Both the position numbers and the translations under genes were made by a program. From positions 214,819 through 278,818 of the forward strand of contig SVTH01000001.1 of assembly GCA_015063885.1 (NCBI GenBank): a DNA stretch of 64,000 nucleotides, written 5' to 3'. This document shows positions 27,126 to 35,000 of the stretch, one piece after another; the stretch's first letter is position 1; the number at the start of each line of letters is the position of its first letter. The notes beneath the pieces were generated by a model that saw nothing but the letters and a program-made list of their open reading frames with translations, had not been told where the DNA came from and ran no database searches. Source of the DNA: Oscillospiraceae bacterium (GTDB lineage: Bacteria; Bacillota; Clostridia; Oscillospirales; CAG-382).

Positions 27126-27143
27126 CCGTAAAGCCGTTATAAT
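27115..27143 (+). promoter_or_regulatory. consensus sigma-A promoter of gmk, inside the preceding gene end
   Basis: TTGACA at 27115-27120, TATAAT at 27138-27143, 17-base spacing: a perfect match. The -35 hexamer overlaps the last codons of the radical SAM gene. Confidence 0.88.
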
Positions 27144-27174
27144 AGAAGAAAGCGAAAAAAGGAGAACCGACGCC

Positions 27175-27732
27175 ATGTTTGTCATTTTGTCCGGCTGTGC
27201 CGCCGTGGGGAAGAACACCGTCATCAACACCCTTCTGGGGGAGGAGAACTCCGCCTTCGGCTTCATGCCCACCTATACCACCCGTGCTCCCAGACCCGGA
27301 GAGGTAGAGGGCTTTCCGTATCATTTCCTCACCGAGGAGCAGTTCCGGGGAAAGATCTCGGAAGGCGAGCTGTTTGAGCACGAGTTCATCCATACCAGCT
27401 ACTACGGCTCCTCCCGCAAGCTTTTGGCAAAGGCCTTGGCAACGGGGAAGACCATCATCAAGGATATCGACGTCAAGGGCGCCGTGAACCTCGGCCGCAT
27501 CCTGAAGGACGAGGTGAAGGTTGTCACCGTGTTCCTGTACATCGGCAAGGAGGAGCTGGAACGCCGCCTTATCGGCAGAGGAGATTCTCCCGAGCAGATC
27601 AAAATCCGTATGTCCCGCTACGAGGAGGAGATGTCCTACTTCGATTCCTTCGATTACACCATCGAGAATATCCGCTTGGAAGACACCGTTCGCAGGGTCA
27701 AGGAGATCGTCGCCCTGGAGTCTGACCGCTGA
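27175..27732 (+). CDS. gmk: guanylate kinase
   Basis: A 185-residue nucleotide kinase that phosphorylates GMP to GDP. The P-loop SGCAAVGKNT is at residues 6-15, and the GMP-binding signature TTRAPRPGEVEGFPYHF near 39-55 is intact. DIDVKGAVNL and the lid RGDSPEQIKIRMSRYEEE follow. I start at the ATG at 27175 behind AAGGAG, because the longer frame begins inside the promoter. The gene is not in the usual yicC-remA-gmk-rpoZ order, so it may be a second guanylate kinase; the rest of the genome would tell. Confidence 0.9.
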   Translation: MFVILSGCAAVGKNTVINTLLGEENSAFGFMPTYTTRAPRPGEVEGFPYHFLTEEQFRGKISEGELFEHEFIHTSYYGSSRKLLAKALATGKTIIKDIDVKGAVNLGRILKDEVKVVTVFLYIGKEELERRLIGRGDSPEQIKIRMSRYEEEMSYFDSFDYTIENIRLEDTVRRVKEIVALESDR

Positions 27733-27741
27733 TCATCCCAC

Positions 27742-27773
27742 CGTGCTTACGCTTTCCCCGTAAGCACTTTTTC
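27742..27773 (+). terminator. terminator of gmk
   Basis: GTGCTTACG pairs with CGTAAGCAC around a short loop, followed by TTTTT. Confidence 0.9.
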
Positions 27774-27783
27774 GTATAGCCTC

Positions 27784-27811
27784 TTGACAAACGGGGCGGA
27801 ATCTGTATAAT
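27784..27811 (+). promoter_or_regulatory. sigma-A promoter of the TetR/OYE/AcnX operon
   Basis: TTGACA at 27784-27789 and TATAAT at 27806-27811, 16-base spacing; both hexamers are consensus. Confidence 0.88.
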
Positions 27812-27817
27812 AAAGAG

Positions 27818-27834
27818 TAGCACACAGTGTGCTA
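27818..27834. promoter_or_regulatory. perfect palindromic operator, likely TetR autoregulation
   Basis: TAGCACACAGTGTGCTA is a perfect 8+1+8 palindrome that begins 6 bases after the -10 hexamer, over the expected transcription start, and ends 16 bases before the TetR-family start codon. Position and symmetry are typical of a TetR operator. Confidence 0.75.
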
Positions 27835-27850
27835 AAAGGAGGCGTTTTAT

Positions 27851-28417
27851 TTGCAGGAAAAAGAATTGATCTTTGACGAAATGTCCGAATCCATCATCGC
27901 CGCGGCGGCAAAGCTGGCGTCCGAGAGCGGTGTCGAGTCCGTCAACGTGCGTATGGTCTTGCAGGAGCTGGACATCACCAACCGCGTATTTTACAACCGT
28001 TTTCATAACATCGACGAGGTCTTGCAGATCGTCTACGAGCGTCTCGTCCTGCAGCTCCGCAAAAGCATTACCTTCGACCCTGCGGGGGATTTCTTCTCCC
28101 AGGTGATCGAGATCGTGGCAAACACCCTGGTCATGTCCTACGAGCTGAAGATGAAGATGAACGACTACGTCTTCCGGAGAGACTCCATCCACGGAGATAA
28201 CTATCTGTGGTGGAAGACGGAGATCGGCAGGCTCATCGACTTCGGCAAAGCCAAAGGACTGCTCAAGGACGTGGACAGCGAGGTCATGAGCTACGCCATC
28301 TGGTGCTATATCCGAGGCTACAACGCCGACGCCGTTGGCAGAAAGCTTCCCTTGGATATCGCCGTAAAGAACTTCAAATACGCCTTCGGCATTCTGCTGG
28401 ACGGCATGAAAGCATAA
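27851..28417 (+). CDS. TetR/AcrR-family transcriptional regulator
   Basis: A 188-residue regulator. It begins with TTG at 27851, seven bases after AAAGGAGG. The N-terminal helix-turn-helix covers about residues 14-60 (SIIAAAAKLASESGVESVNVRMVLQELDITNRVFYNRF), though without the usual first-helix arginine pattern. The rest is all-helical ligand/dimer domain (WWKTEIGRLIDFGKAKGLL). It is the first gene of an operon with the flavoenzyme and AcnX genes. A perfect palindrome over its own start site suggests autorepression, lifted by the substrate of the downstream enzymes; that is inference. Confidence 0.88.
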   Translation: MQEKELIFDEMSESIIAAAAKLASESGVESVNVRMVLQELDITNRVFYNRFHNIDEVLQIVYERLVLQLRKSITFDPAGDFFSQVIEIVANTLVMSYELKMKMNDYVFRRDSIHGDNYLWWKTEIGRLIDFGKAKGLLKDVDSEVMSYAIWCYIRGYNADAVGRKLPLDIAVKNFKYAFGILLDGMKA

Positions 28418-28436
28418 AAAGGAAAGGAGCACCCCA

Positions 28437-30494
28437 ATGGATCCCAAATACCAAGCCCTATTCACCCCCTGGAAGATCGGCAACGTGGAGATCAAGAACC
28501 GTATCGTCATGTGTCCCATGGGCGGTACCTCTCTCTTCGGCTGGATGGAGCATACCGGCAACCACTTCGACAAAGAAGCCGCCGCCTTCTTCCTGGAAAA
28601 AGCCAAGAACAACGTAGGTCTGATCATCCCCGGCATTGCTCCCATCAAGAGCACCTTTATGAACCAATGGCTGTATAAGAACAAGAAGATGTTCGCCCAG
28701 CTGAAGGAGTACATGGAGGAGATCCACAAAACAGGCGCCAAGCTGTTTATCCAGATCACCGCAGGGATGGGCAGATCCTGGGCCATCCCCACGCCTCTCG
28801 TTATGCTTCACAATATGCCCGTTGTGCGGGATCTGATCAAGCCCATCTTCAACATCCCTTACCAAAGCGCAAGCCCCAGTGAGCTGCCTTCCCGCTGGTC
28901 GGAGAAGGTGACCTGCCGCGCCATCACCGTCAAGGAGATCGAGGAGATCGTGGAAGCCTTCGCCAAGACCGCTTTGATGTGCAAGGAAGCAGGGGTAGAC
29001 GGCGTAGAGGTCCACGCAGTCCACGAGGGCTACCTGCTGGACCAGTTCACTTTGAAATATACCAACCACCGTACCGACGCATACGGCGGCTCCTTCGAGA
29101 ACCGTTACCGCTTCGCTACGGACATTGTCAAGGCCATCAAAGAGCGTTGCGGCAAGGATTATCCCGTTTCCCTCCGTTATTCCGTGGAGTCCAAGGTGAA
29201 GGACTTCTGCGTGGGCGCTTTGCCCGGCGAGACCTACACCGAGATCGGCAGAGACATGGAGGAAAGCGAAAAAGCCGCAAAATATCTCCAGGATGCGGGC
29301 TACGATATGCTCAACGCCGACAACGGCACCTACGACTCCTGGTACTGGGCGCATCCCCCCATGTACATGCCCAGGAACTGCAATCTTGAGGACGTTGCCC
29401 ACATCAAGAAGTTCGTGGATATCCCCGTAGTCTGTGCAGGCCGTATGGAGCCCGACGTGGGCGCCAAGGCGGTGGAAGAGGGGCTGATCGACGCCGTAGG
29501 CGTTGCCCGTCAGTTCCTTGCGGACCAGGAATGGGTCACTAAGCTGCTGGAAGACCGCATGGAGGACATCCGTCCCTGTATCTGCTGTCACAACGCCTGC
29601 TTCAATATGGCTCATTACAAGGGCGTGGCAAACGCTCAGTCCATCTACGACGCCAGCCATATTGCCCGCTGTGCTCTTGACCCAAGAGTCATGCAGTCGG
29701 ATAAATACGCCATCAAGCCCGCCAAGAAGGCAAAGAAGATCGCCGTCATCGGCGGCGGCATCGGCGGTATGGAGGCGGCCATCCTTTGTGCCAAGCGGGG
29801 CCACACCGTCACCCTGTACGAAAAGAGCGGCGTCCTGGGCGGCGTGTTCATCGCCGCGGCGGCTCCCTCCTTCAAGGAAAAGGACAAAGCCCTCATCGCC
29901 TGGTATAACCGTGAGATCGCAAAATATCCCGCCATCGAGATCAAGCTGAACACCGAGGTGAAGGATATTTCCTCTCTGAACGCAGACGAGGTCATCGTCG
30001 CCACCGGCGCCAAGGCGAGAAAGCTCCCCGTGAAGGGCGCAGAGCTGGGCATCGAGGCTATCGACTACCTGTTGGGCAAGCAGCCCGTCGGCGACCGCGT
30101 TGTGGTCATCGGCGGCGGCTTGACAGGCTGTGAGATCGCCTACGAGCTGTCCTTGGCAGGGAAGTCTCCTGCTATCGTGGAGATGCAGAACGACCTGATC
30201 GTCTCCGATAAGATCTGCCTTGCCAATACCAGCTACCTGCGGGATTACTTCACCCTCCATAAGACCCCCGTCTACCTGGAAAGCCGTGTCACCGAGATCC
30301 GCAAGGACGGCGTCACCGTGCAGGGCAAGGACGGCAAGATCACCGAAGTCCCCTGCGACAACGTCATTATCTGCGCAGGTTATACTCCCGCTCCCGTCAC
30401 CACCAAGGGCGTTCACGTCATCGGCGACGCCTCCAAGGTGGGAAGCCTGCGTACCGTGATCTGGCAGGCCTGGGACGTGGCAATGAAGCTTTAA
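28437..30494 (+). CDS. OYE-type Fe-S flavoprotein oxidoreductase (2,4-dienoyl-CoA reductase-like)
   Basis: A 685-residue three-domain enzyme. An FMN-binding TIM barrel (about 1-370) carries the family run DQFTLKYTNHRTDAYGGSF near residue 202. A 4Fe-4S motif follows near 380 (CICCHNAC, with the fourth Cys in IARCALDP). Then come FAD and NAD(P) Rossmann domains (VIGGGIGGMEAA near 440, VIGGGLTGCEIAYEL near 560). This is the layout of 2,4-dienoyl-CoA reductase, bile-acid BaiCD/BaiH and related enzymes that reduce activated C=C bonds anaerobically. Barrel substrate residues (QITAGMGRSW) differ from classical FadH. It lies 19 bases after the TetR gene and 12 before AcnX, suggesting reduction of the dehydrated AcnX product. 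Confidence 0.9.
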   Translation: MDPKYQALFTPWKIGNVEIKNRIVMCPMGGTSLFGWMEHTGNHFDKEAAAFFLEKAKNNVGLIIPGIAPIKSTFMNQWLYKNKKMFAQLKEYMEEIHKTGAKLFIQITAGMGRSWAIPTPLVMLHNMPVVRDLIKPIFNIPYQSASPSELPSRWSEKVTCRAITVKEIEEIVEAFAKTALMCKEAGVDGVEVHAVHEGYLLDQFTLKYTNHRTDAYGGSFENRYRFATDIVKAIKERCGKDYPVSLRYSVESKVKDFCVGALPGETYTEIGRDMEESEKAAKYLQDAGYDMLNADNGTYDSWYWAHPPMYMPRNCNLEDVAHIKKFVDIPVVCAGRMEPDVGAKAVEEGLIDAVGVARQFLADQEWVTKLLEDRMEDIRPCICCHNACFNMAHYKGVANAQSIYDASHIARCALDPRVMQSDKYAIKPAKKAKKIAVIGGGIGGMEAAILCAKRGHTVTLYEKSGVLGGVFIAAAAPSFKEKDKALIAWYNREIAKYPAIEIKLNTEVKDISSLNADEVIVATGAKARKLPVKGAELGIEAIDYLLGKQPVGDRVVVIGGGLTGCEIAYELSLAGKSPAIVEMQNDLIVSDKICLANTSYLRDYFTLHKTPVYLESRVTEIRKDGVTVQGKDGKITEVPCDNVIICAGYTPAPVTTKGVHVIGDASKVGSLRTVIWQAWDVAMKL

Positions 30495-30506
30495 GAGGTA
30501 TTTATT

Positions 30507-31787
30507 ATGATGCAACTGACCAAAGAACAACAGGAAATATACGACGGTAAGCAAGGGGAGACCCTTGCCAAGGTCATGAAGACTTTGGTGAAATACGGCG
30601 AGGTCTTCGGCGCAGAGAAAATGGTTCCCGTCACCGGGAAGCATAACCACCTGGTGACCTCCTTCGGCCTGAAGGCGTTGGGTCCCGTTTACGAACTGAT
30701 GAATCAGCTGATCGAGGCAGGCAACCTGTCCAAGCAGACCTTCTCCGCCGATCCCCGTCCTCTGGACAAAAACGTTCCCGCCAATTTCTTGCAGAATTTC
30801 ATCTTCAACCATTTCATGTATTCCCGCCAGGACTTCTACGAAGACCAGCTGAACAAGCTGGGACTGATGGAAAAGGACGCCTTCACCTGTACCTGCTATA
30901 TGGACGAGGTGGGGAACAAGCCTCAAAAGGGCGACGTCCTCTCCTGGGCGGAATCCTCTGCCGTGGTTTACGCCAACTCCGTTTTGGGGGCAAGATGCAA
31001 CCGTAACTCCGGTATCATGGACATCATGGGCTCCGTGGTGGGCTACGTGCCCTATTTCGGCCTCCTCACCGACGAGGGCAGAAAAGCCTCCTGGATCATC
31101 GAGATCAAAACCACCAAGAAGCCGGAGGCACAGCTTTTGGGCTCCGCCATCGGCATGAAGGTCATGGAGGACGTTCCCTACGTGGTAGGCCTGGACAAAT
31201 GGCTGGGCACCGAGCTGAACGATGAAGCCTGCACCTACCTGAAGGATTTCGGCGCCGCCACCGCCTCCAACGGTGCGGTAGGTCTCTACCACATCGAAAA
31301 CCTCACCCCCGAGGCCGTGGAAAGCGGAAAAGCCCTCATTAACGAAAACGCCCGCACCTACGTCATCGACGACGCAGAGCTGGAGCGTGTCTACAAAAAC
31401 TACCCCGTGGTATGGAAGAACCCCGACGCCAAGCCCAAGCTTTGCTTCATGGGCTGTCCCCATATGTCCCTGCAGCAGCTGAAGGACTGGACGGACAAGG
31501 TGGAAAAGAGCCTTCGGGAAGCAGGGAACAAGAAGGTGCTGATCCCCACGGTCTTCACCGCCGCTCCCGCCGTTCTGAAGGCCTTCGAGCAGACCGAGTA
31601 CGCACCCCGCCTGAAGGCAACGGGCGTCATCACCTCCTACATCTGCCCCTTGATGTACATGAACAACCCCCTGTCGGGGAAGATGCCCGTCATCACCTCC
31701 AGCAACAAGCTCCGCACCTACACCACCGCCAAATACTATACCGACGATGAGATCTTACAGCAGATCACGAAAGGAGGCAACGTATGA
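30507..31787 (+). CDS. aconitase X catalytic (large) subunit
   Basis: A 426-residue protein of the AcnX (DUF521) family, Fe-S dehydratases that include cis-3-hydroxyproline dehydratase and mevalonate-5-phosphate dehydratase. Family blocks: AESSAVVYANSVLGARCNRN (near 150-166), VVGYVPYFGLL, FMGCPHMSLQQL with candidate cluster ligand Cys317, SYICPLMYMNN with Cys380, and SSNKLRTYTTAKYY near the end. The motif usually read as GARTNREGGP is here GARCNRNSGI, so the active site may be adapted to another substrate. The stop overlaps the small-subunit ATG by 4 bases (ATGA). Family is confident, substrate unknown. Confidence 0.88.
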   Translation: MMQLTKEQQEIYDGKQGETLAKVMKTLVKYGEVFGAEKMVPVTGKHNHLVTSFGLKALGPVYELMNQLIEAGNLSKQTFSADPRPLDKNVPANFLQNFIFNHFMYSRQDFYEDQLNKLGLMEKDAFTCTCYMDEVGNKPQKGDVLSWAESSAVVYANSVLGARCNRNSGIMDIMGSVVGYVPYFGLLTDEGRKASWIIEIKTTKKPEAQLLGSAIGMKVMEDVPYVVGLDKWLGTELNDEACTYLKDFGAATASNGAVGLYHIENLTPEAVESGKALINENARTYVIDDAELERVYKNYPVVWKNPDAKPKLCFMGCPHMSLQQLKDWTDKVEKSLREAGNKKVLIPTVFTAAPAVLKAFEQTEYAPRLKATGVITSYICPLMYMNNPLSGKMPVITSSNKLRTYTTAKYYTDDEILQQITKGGNV

Positions 31788-32227
31788 AGACCTTCCAAGG
31801 CCGTGTCATCGCAAGCGGCAACGTCACCGCCCAAGCCGTGGTTTCCCACGAGGGACTGAATACCTTGGCTTCCTTCCAGAAGGCCTTGCAGTTCGGGGAT
31901 AAGACCGCCACCTGCGGAGACCAAAACAACCCCGACCTTTACGGCAAGCAGATGGCAGGGAAAGCCCTGTGCCTTCCCCAGACCATCGGCTCCACCACGG
32001 GAGGCCTGGTGCTGTATTGCGCATGCTCCATGCACCGTCAGCCCGCCTGTATGCTGTTTTCCAAGCCCATCGACTCTCTGGCCGCCGCAGGCGCCATTTT
32101 GGCAGACGTGTGGCTTGAGAACGTTTCAATGCCCGTCATCGACTCCTTGGGAGACGAGTTCCTGAACTACGTCAAGGACGGCATGGAGATCACCGTTGAC
32201 GAAAACGGCACCGTCACCGTAAAGTAA
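31784..32227 (+). CDS. aconitase X swivel (small) subunit
   Basis: A 147-residue protein of the DUF126/AcnX swivelling domain. The conserved run LPQTIGSTTGGLVLYC near residues 66-81 holds the candidate catalytic serine, and GRVIASGNVTAQAVVS starts the protein in the family manner. It forms the active enzyme with the overlapping large subunit; the two-gene form corresponds to the bacterial/archaeal type in which the domains are not fused. RBS AAGGAGG precedes the ATG inside the large-subunit gene. A terminator follows directly, closing the TetR-OYE-AcnX operon. Confidence 0.9.
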   Translation: MKTFQGRVIASGNVTAQAVVSHEGLNTLASFQKALQFGDKTATCGDQNNPDLYGKQMAGKALCLPQTIGSTTGGLVLYCACSMHRQPACMLFSKPIDSLAAAGAILADVWLENVSMPVIDSLGDEFLNYVKDGMEITVDENGTVTVK

Positions 32228-32231
32228 AAAG

Positions 32232-32272
32232 CAAGAGAACCCGCCTTCACAAAAGGAACGGGTTCTCTTTTC
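32232..32272 (+). terminator. terminator of the AcnX operon
   Basis: Stem AGAGAACCCG/CGGGTTCTCT with a 15-base loop region and a T-run. Confidence 0.9.
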
Positions 32273-32276
32273 GTTG

Positions 32277-32305
32277 TTGACAAACCGGGAAAAATGGATT
32301 ACAAT
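32277..32305 (+). promoter_or_regulatory. sigma-A-like promoter pointing antisense into the sensor-like gene
   Basis: TTGACA at 32277-32282 and TACAAT at 32300-32305 with 17-base spacing. The -10 hexamer overlaps the stop codon (32299-32301) of the minus-strand gene, so transcription would run antisense through it toward the esterase gene at 33407. Confidence 0.6.
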
Positions 32306-33357
32306 GAGCCTGTGCATTCTTCCTCATCGGGAAGGAGAAGCCCCGCAAAGGCAACCTCCAAAAGAGGCATGGGATCGAAGGGACAGCTCAACGCAGGCGC
32401 TTCCTCGTTGGTGGGGATGTAAAGGGTCAAGGCAAGCAATCCGTCGGCGCATCCCGTGCGGGTCACCCCGAATCTCCAACCGAGCTTTTCGGAAACCATC
32501 TGGATCAAAAGCAGATCAAAGCAAACGTCCCGATAAGCGGATTCCAAAAGCTCCCCGCCGTAATAGCAATCCAGCATCTTTTCCAGCACCTCGTCCTCAA
32601 TGTCGGGCTCAAAGGTGACGTGAAGCACGAAATCTCCATCCAGAGAACGTGTTTCCGCCCGCACCCGCCCGTCGGCATTGTTTTCGGCGGCAATATTCAG
32701 CATGGCAGAGGTGATAAACCGTATGACGGAGGGGCTGCCCTCCGCCGCGGCGGGCGTTTCCGTCTGCTTCATAGAGAGATTGACGCCGTTGGGGCGGAGA
32801 AATCTCACGGCACAATCCAGAATGGGATGGATACAGCCCGTCAGCTCCACGTTGGAGTCCTTTGTCAGCTTTCCCGCCGTCACGGTGAAATACGCCGCCA
32901 TGGCGTTCTGATAGCGGGCGACCTTGTTGTAGCGCAACCGTGCACGGGTCGTTTCTTCTCTGACAGTCATGGCTTCCTTGCGGGGAGCTTGCTCTCCAAA
33001 GAAGTGGGGGAGCTTCATGGCAAGCTCCGCAACGTACTTCGCCATATAAGCGGTGATGGTGCGGATAGCGACCCAATACCCCGTCTCCAGCTTGCGGATC
33101 ACGGCGCCGTAGCAATTTTCCTCTGTGAGCTCAAAAAAGAGCTCTTCCCCCACGGTCATCCTCTTGATTTTCTCTGCCGCCTTTTTGGTAGCGTAGCTGT
33201 CGATCCTTGCCCGCAGGCGGATATGAAAGCTTCTCAAACGGGAAGCCTTGTTCCGAAATACGATGATGCGGTCGTCGTTCAGCAAAAATGCGGGATAGGG
33301 AAGAGAGTCCAGCCATTCCTCCGTCATAGCCTCCCTTGCGGGCGCACATTCGATCAT
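32299..33357 (-). CDS. PAS-like / degenerate sensor-kinase-like protein
   Basis: A 352-residue protein I do not recognise with certainty. The first 110 residues look like a PAS domain (WLDSLPYPAFLLNDDRIIVFRN). A helical middle part follows (about 130-180; RARLRYNKVARYQNAMAAYF), then a C-terminal part that has the general feel of a HATPase fold (SVIRFITSAMLNIAAENNADG, LLLIQMVSEKLGWRFGV). No H-box histidine with its usual surroundings and no GxGxG ATP-lid motif is visible, so it is probably not an active kinase. RBS GGAGG, ATG at 33357. Divergent from the esterase gene with only 49 bases between. Confidence 0.55.
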   Translation of the reverse strand: MIECAPAREAMTEEWLDSLPYPAFLLNDDRIIVFRNKASRLRSFHIRLRARIDSYATKKAAEKIKRMTVGEELFFELTEENCYGAVIRKLETGYWVAIRTITAYMAKYVAELAMKLPHFFGEQAPRKEAMTVREETTRARLRYNKVARYQNAMAAYFTVTAGKLTKDSNVELTGCIHPILDCAVRFLRPNGVNLSMKQTETPAAAEGSPSVIRFITSAMLNIAAENNADGRVRAETRSLDGDFVLHVTFEPDIEDEVLEKMLDCYYGGELLESAYRDVCFDLLLIQMVSEKLGWRFGVTRTGCADGLLALTLYIPTNEEAPALSCPFDPMPLLEVAFAGLLLPDEEECTGSL

Positions 33358-33406
33358 AACGCAAAACCTCCAAAACGAAAATCAAAATTAAAAAGGAGCT
33401 TCAACC

Positions 33407-34189
33407 ATGGCACATCTTACAGTTGAATTCTTCTCCAACGTGCTGGGCAAATGCATGACCATGGAGGTCATCCTGCCTCAAAGCACCACCACACAGATCG
33501 GCATGAACGGATCCGACGCAGGGGACACCTATCCCGTTCTGTACCTGTTGCACGGCATGTCCGACGATCACTCCATTTGGCTCCGCCGTACCTCTATCGA
33601 GCGCTACGTTTCCGAGCTGGGGATCGCCGTGGTGATGCCCAATGCGGATCTCAGCTTCTATACCGACATGAAGATCGGCGGCAGGTATTGGACCTACCTG
33701 TCCGAGGAGCTTCCCGCCATCTGTCGGGGCTTCTTCCCCCGTATCTCTCCCAAGAGAGAGGATACCTTTGCCGCAGGACTTTCCATGGGCGGCTACGGCG
33801 CCTGGAAATTGGGATTGCGTTGCCCCGAAAAATTTGCCGCCGTCGCATCCCTTTCCGGATGCCTGGACATCGTCTCCGCCGTAAAACGGAACCTGGTGGG
33901 CAACCCCGTGTACTGGAACAGCATCTTCGGCTCCGTAGAAGAACTGCAGGGGAGTGAAGACGACCTGCTGGCAGTTGCGGAAAAGACCGCCGCTTCGCCC
34001 TATCCCGTCGCCTTGTACGCCTGCTGCGGCACGGAGGACTTCCTCTATCGGGAAAACCAAACCGCCGTCTCCCGTATCCGTTCCCTGGGCATGGATCTCA
34101 CCTACGAGGAGGGTCCGGGTGCACATACCTGGGAATTCTGGGACACCTACATCCAAAAGATCCTGAAATGGCTTCCCATACGGCATTAA
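33407..34189 (+). CDS. alpha/beta-hydrolase esterase, esterase D / FrmB-like
   Basis: A 260-residue serine esterase of the tributyrin esterase / S-formylglutathione hydrolase group. The oxyanion region is LYLLHGMSDDHSIW near residue 45, the nucleophile elbow is GLSMGGYGAW near 122, an acid residue is likely in CCGTEDFLY near 205, and the catalytic His is in GPGAHTWEFWD near 237. No signal peptide, so cytosolic. It may release acetyl or other short acyl groups from imported glycans. RBS AAAGGAG. No good promoter is visible in the 49-base gap upstream. Confidence 0.87.
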   Translation: MAHLTVEFFSNVLGKCMTMEVILPQSTTTQIGMNGSDAGDTYPVLYLLHGMSDDHSIWLRRTSIERYVSELGIAVVMPNADLSFYTDMKIGGRYWTYLSEELPAICRGFFPRISPKREDTFAAGLSMGGYGAWKLGLRCPEKFAAVASLSGCLDIVSAVKRNLVGNPVYWNSIFGSVEELQGSEDDLLAVAEKTAASPYPVALYACCGTEDFLYRENQTAVSRIRSLGMDLTYEEGPGAHTWEFWDTYIQKILKWLPIRH

Positions 34190-34258
34190 CACTGCACCAT
34201 TGTACCATATTTTTACACGAAATGCAATAGATTCCCCTCAAGAACCTCGGAGGCACCT

Positions 34259-34987
34259 ATGAAGATCTTATCCATCGGCAACGGCTTTTCCCGGGACGCC
34301 CATTATTACCTGCCCCGCCTGGCAATGGAAAACGGCGTACCCATGGAGCTGTACAACCTATTCATCGGCGGCTGCGATCTCCGCCGTCATTGGGATAACG
34401 CCATCCAAAACAGACAGGACTACCTTTTGGAGAAGGACGGCGTCTCCACCGACCGCTACGTTTCCCTTGTCGAGGCGTTGGAAATGGAGCCCTGGGACGT
34501 GATCACCCTCCAGCAGGCCGGCTGCGACAGCGGCAGACCCCAAACCTACGTGCCCTACCTGGACCGCTTGGGGGACCTGGTGCGGTCCAGCCGCCCCGAG
34601 GCAAAGCTGTATTTCCATCAGACCTGGGCGTACGAGGAGACCTCCGACCATCCCGGGTTTGCCCACTACCAAAACAGCGGGGAAGAGATGTTCCGCAGGA
34701 TCTCGGACGCTTCCGAAATGGCATCCAAGCTCCTGGACGCTCCCCTGATCCCTGTGGGGAAGGTGATCCGTGCCCTCCGCATTTCCGTTCCTGCCTTCGA
34801 TACTGCAAAGGGCGGGATCTCCCTTTACCGTGACGGCTTCCACCTTTCCATGGAGTACGGCAGATTCGCCGCCGCGGCTACCTGGTTTTTCACCCTTACG
34901 GGCACCCTTCCCAAGGCACAAAGCCTGGAGCAGTTGGATCCCGTTTTGGTGGACGCCATTCTGTCCCGTATCTCCTCCCTCCGTTGA
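34259..34987 (+). CDS. DUF4886 (SGNH-like) protein
   Basis: A 242-residue protein of the DUF4886 family, which resembles SGNH hydrolases. It begins MKILSIGNGFSRDAHYYLP, where the SIGNGFS block stands in place of GDS with a serine, and LYNLFIGGCDLRRHW is a family block. WDVITLQQAGCDSGRP corresponds to the third SGNH block and YRDGFHLSMEYGRFAAAATW contains the C-terminal Asp-x-x-His pair. No secretion signal. The activity is not known to me; an esterase role would suit the neighbouring esterase gene. RBS TCGGAGG. Confidence 0.85.
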   Translation: MKILSIGNGFSRDAHYYLPRLAMENGVPMELYNLFIGGCDLRRHWDNAIQNRQDYLLEKDGVSTDRYVSLVEALEMEPWDVITLQQAGCDSGRPQTYVPYLDRLGDLVRSSRPEAKLYFHQTWAYEETSDHPGFAHYQNSGEEMFRRISDASEMASKLLDAPLIPVGKVIRALRISVPAFDTAKGGISLYRDGFHLSMEYGRFAAAATWFFTLTGTLPKAQSLEQLDPVLVDAILSRISSLR

Positions 34988-35000
34988 CCTTGTTCGCAAG

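Noticed and set aside
28458..31463. A minus-strand open frame of about 1000 codons opposite the OYE and AcnX genes
   Set aside because: It spans two real plus-strand genes and the gap between them, has no family similarity and no ribosome site; it is a shadow of GC-rich codon usage.
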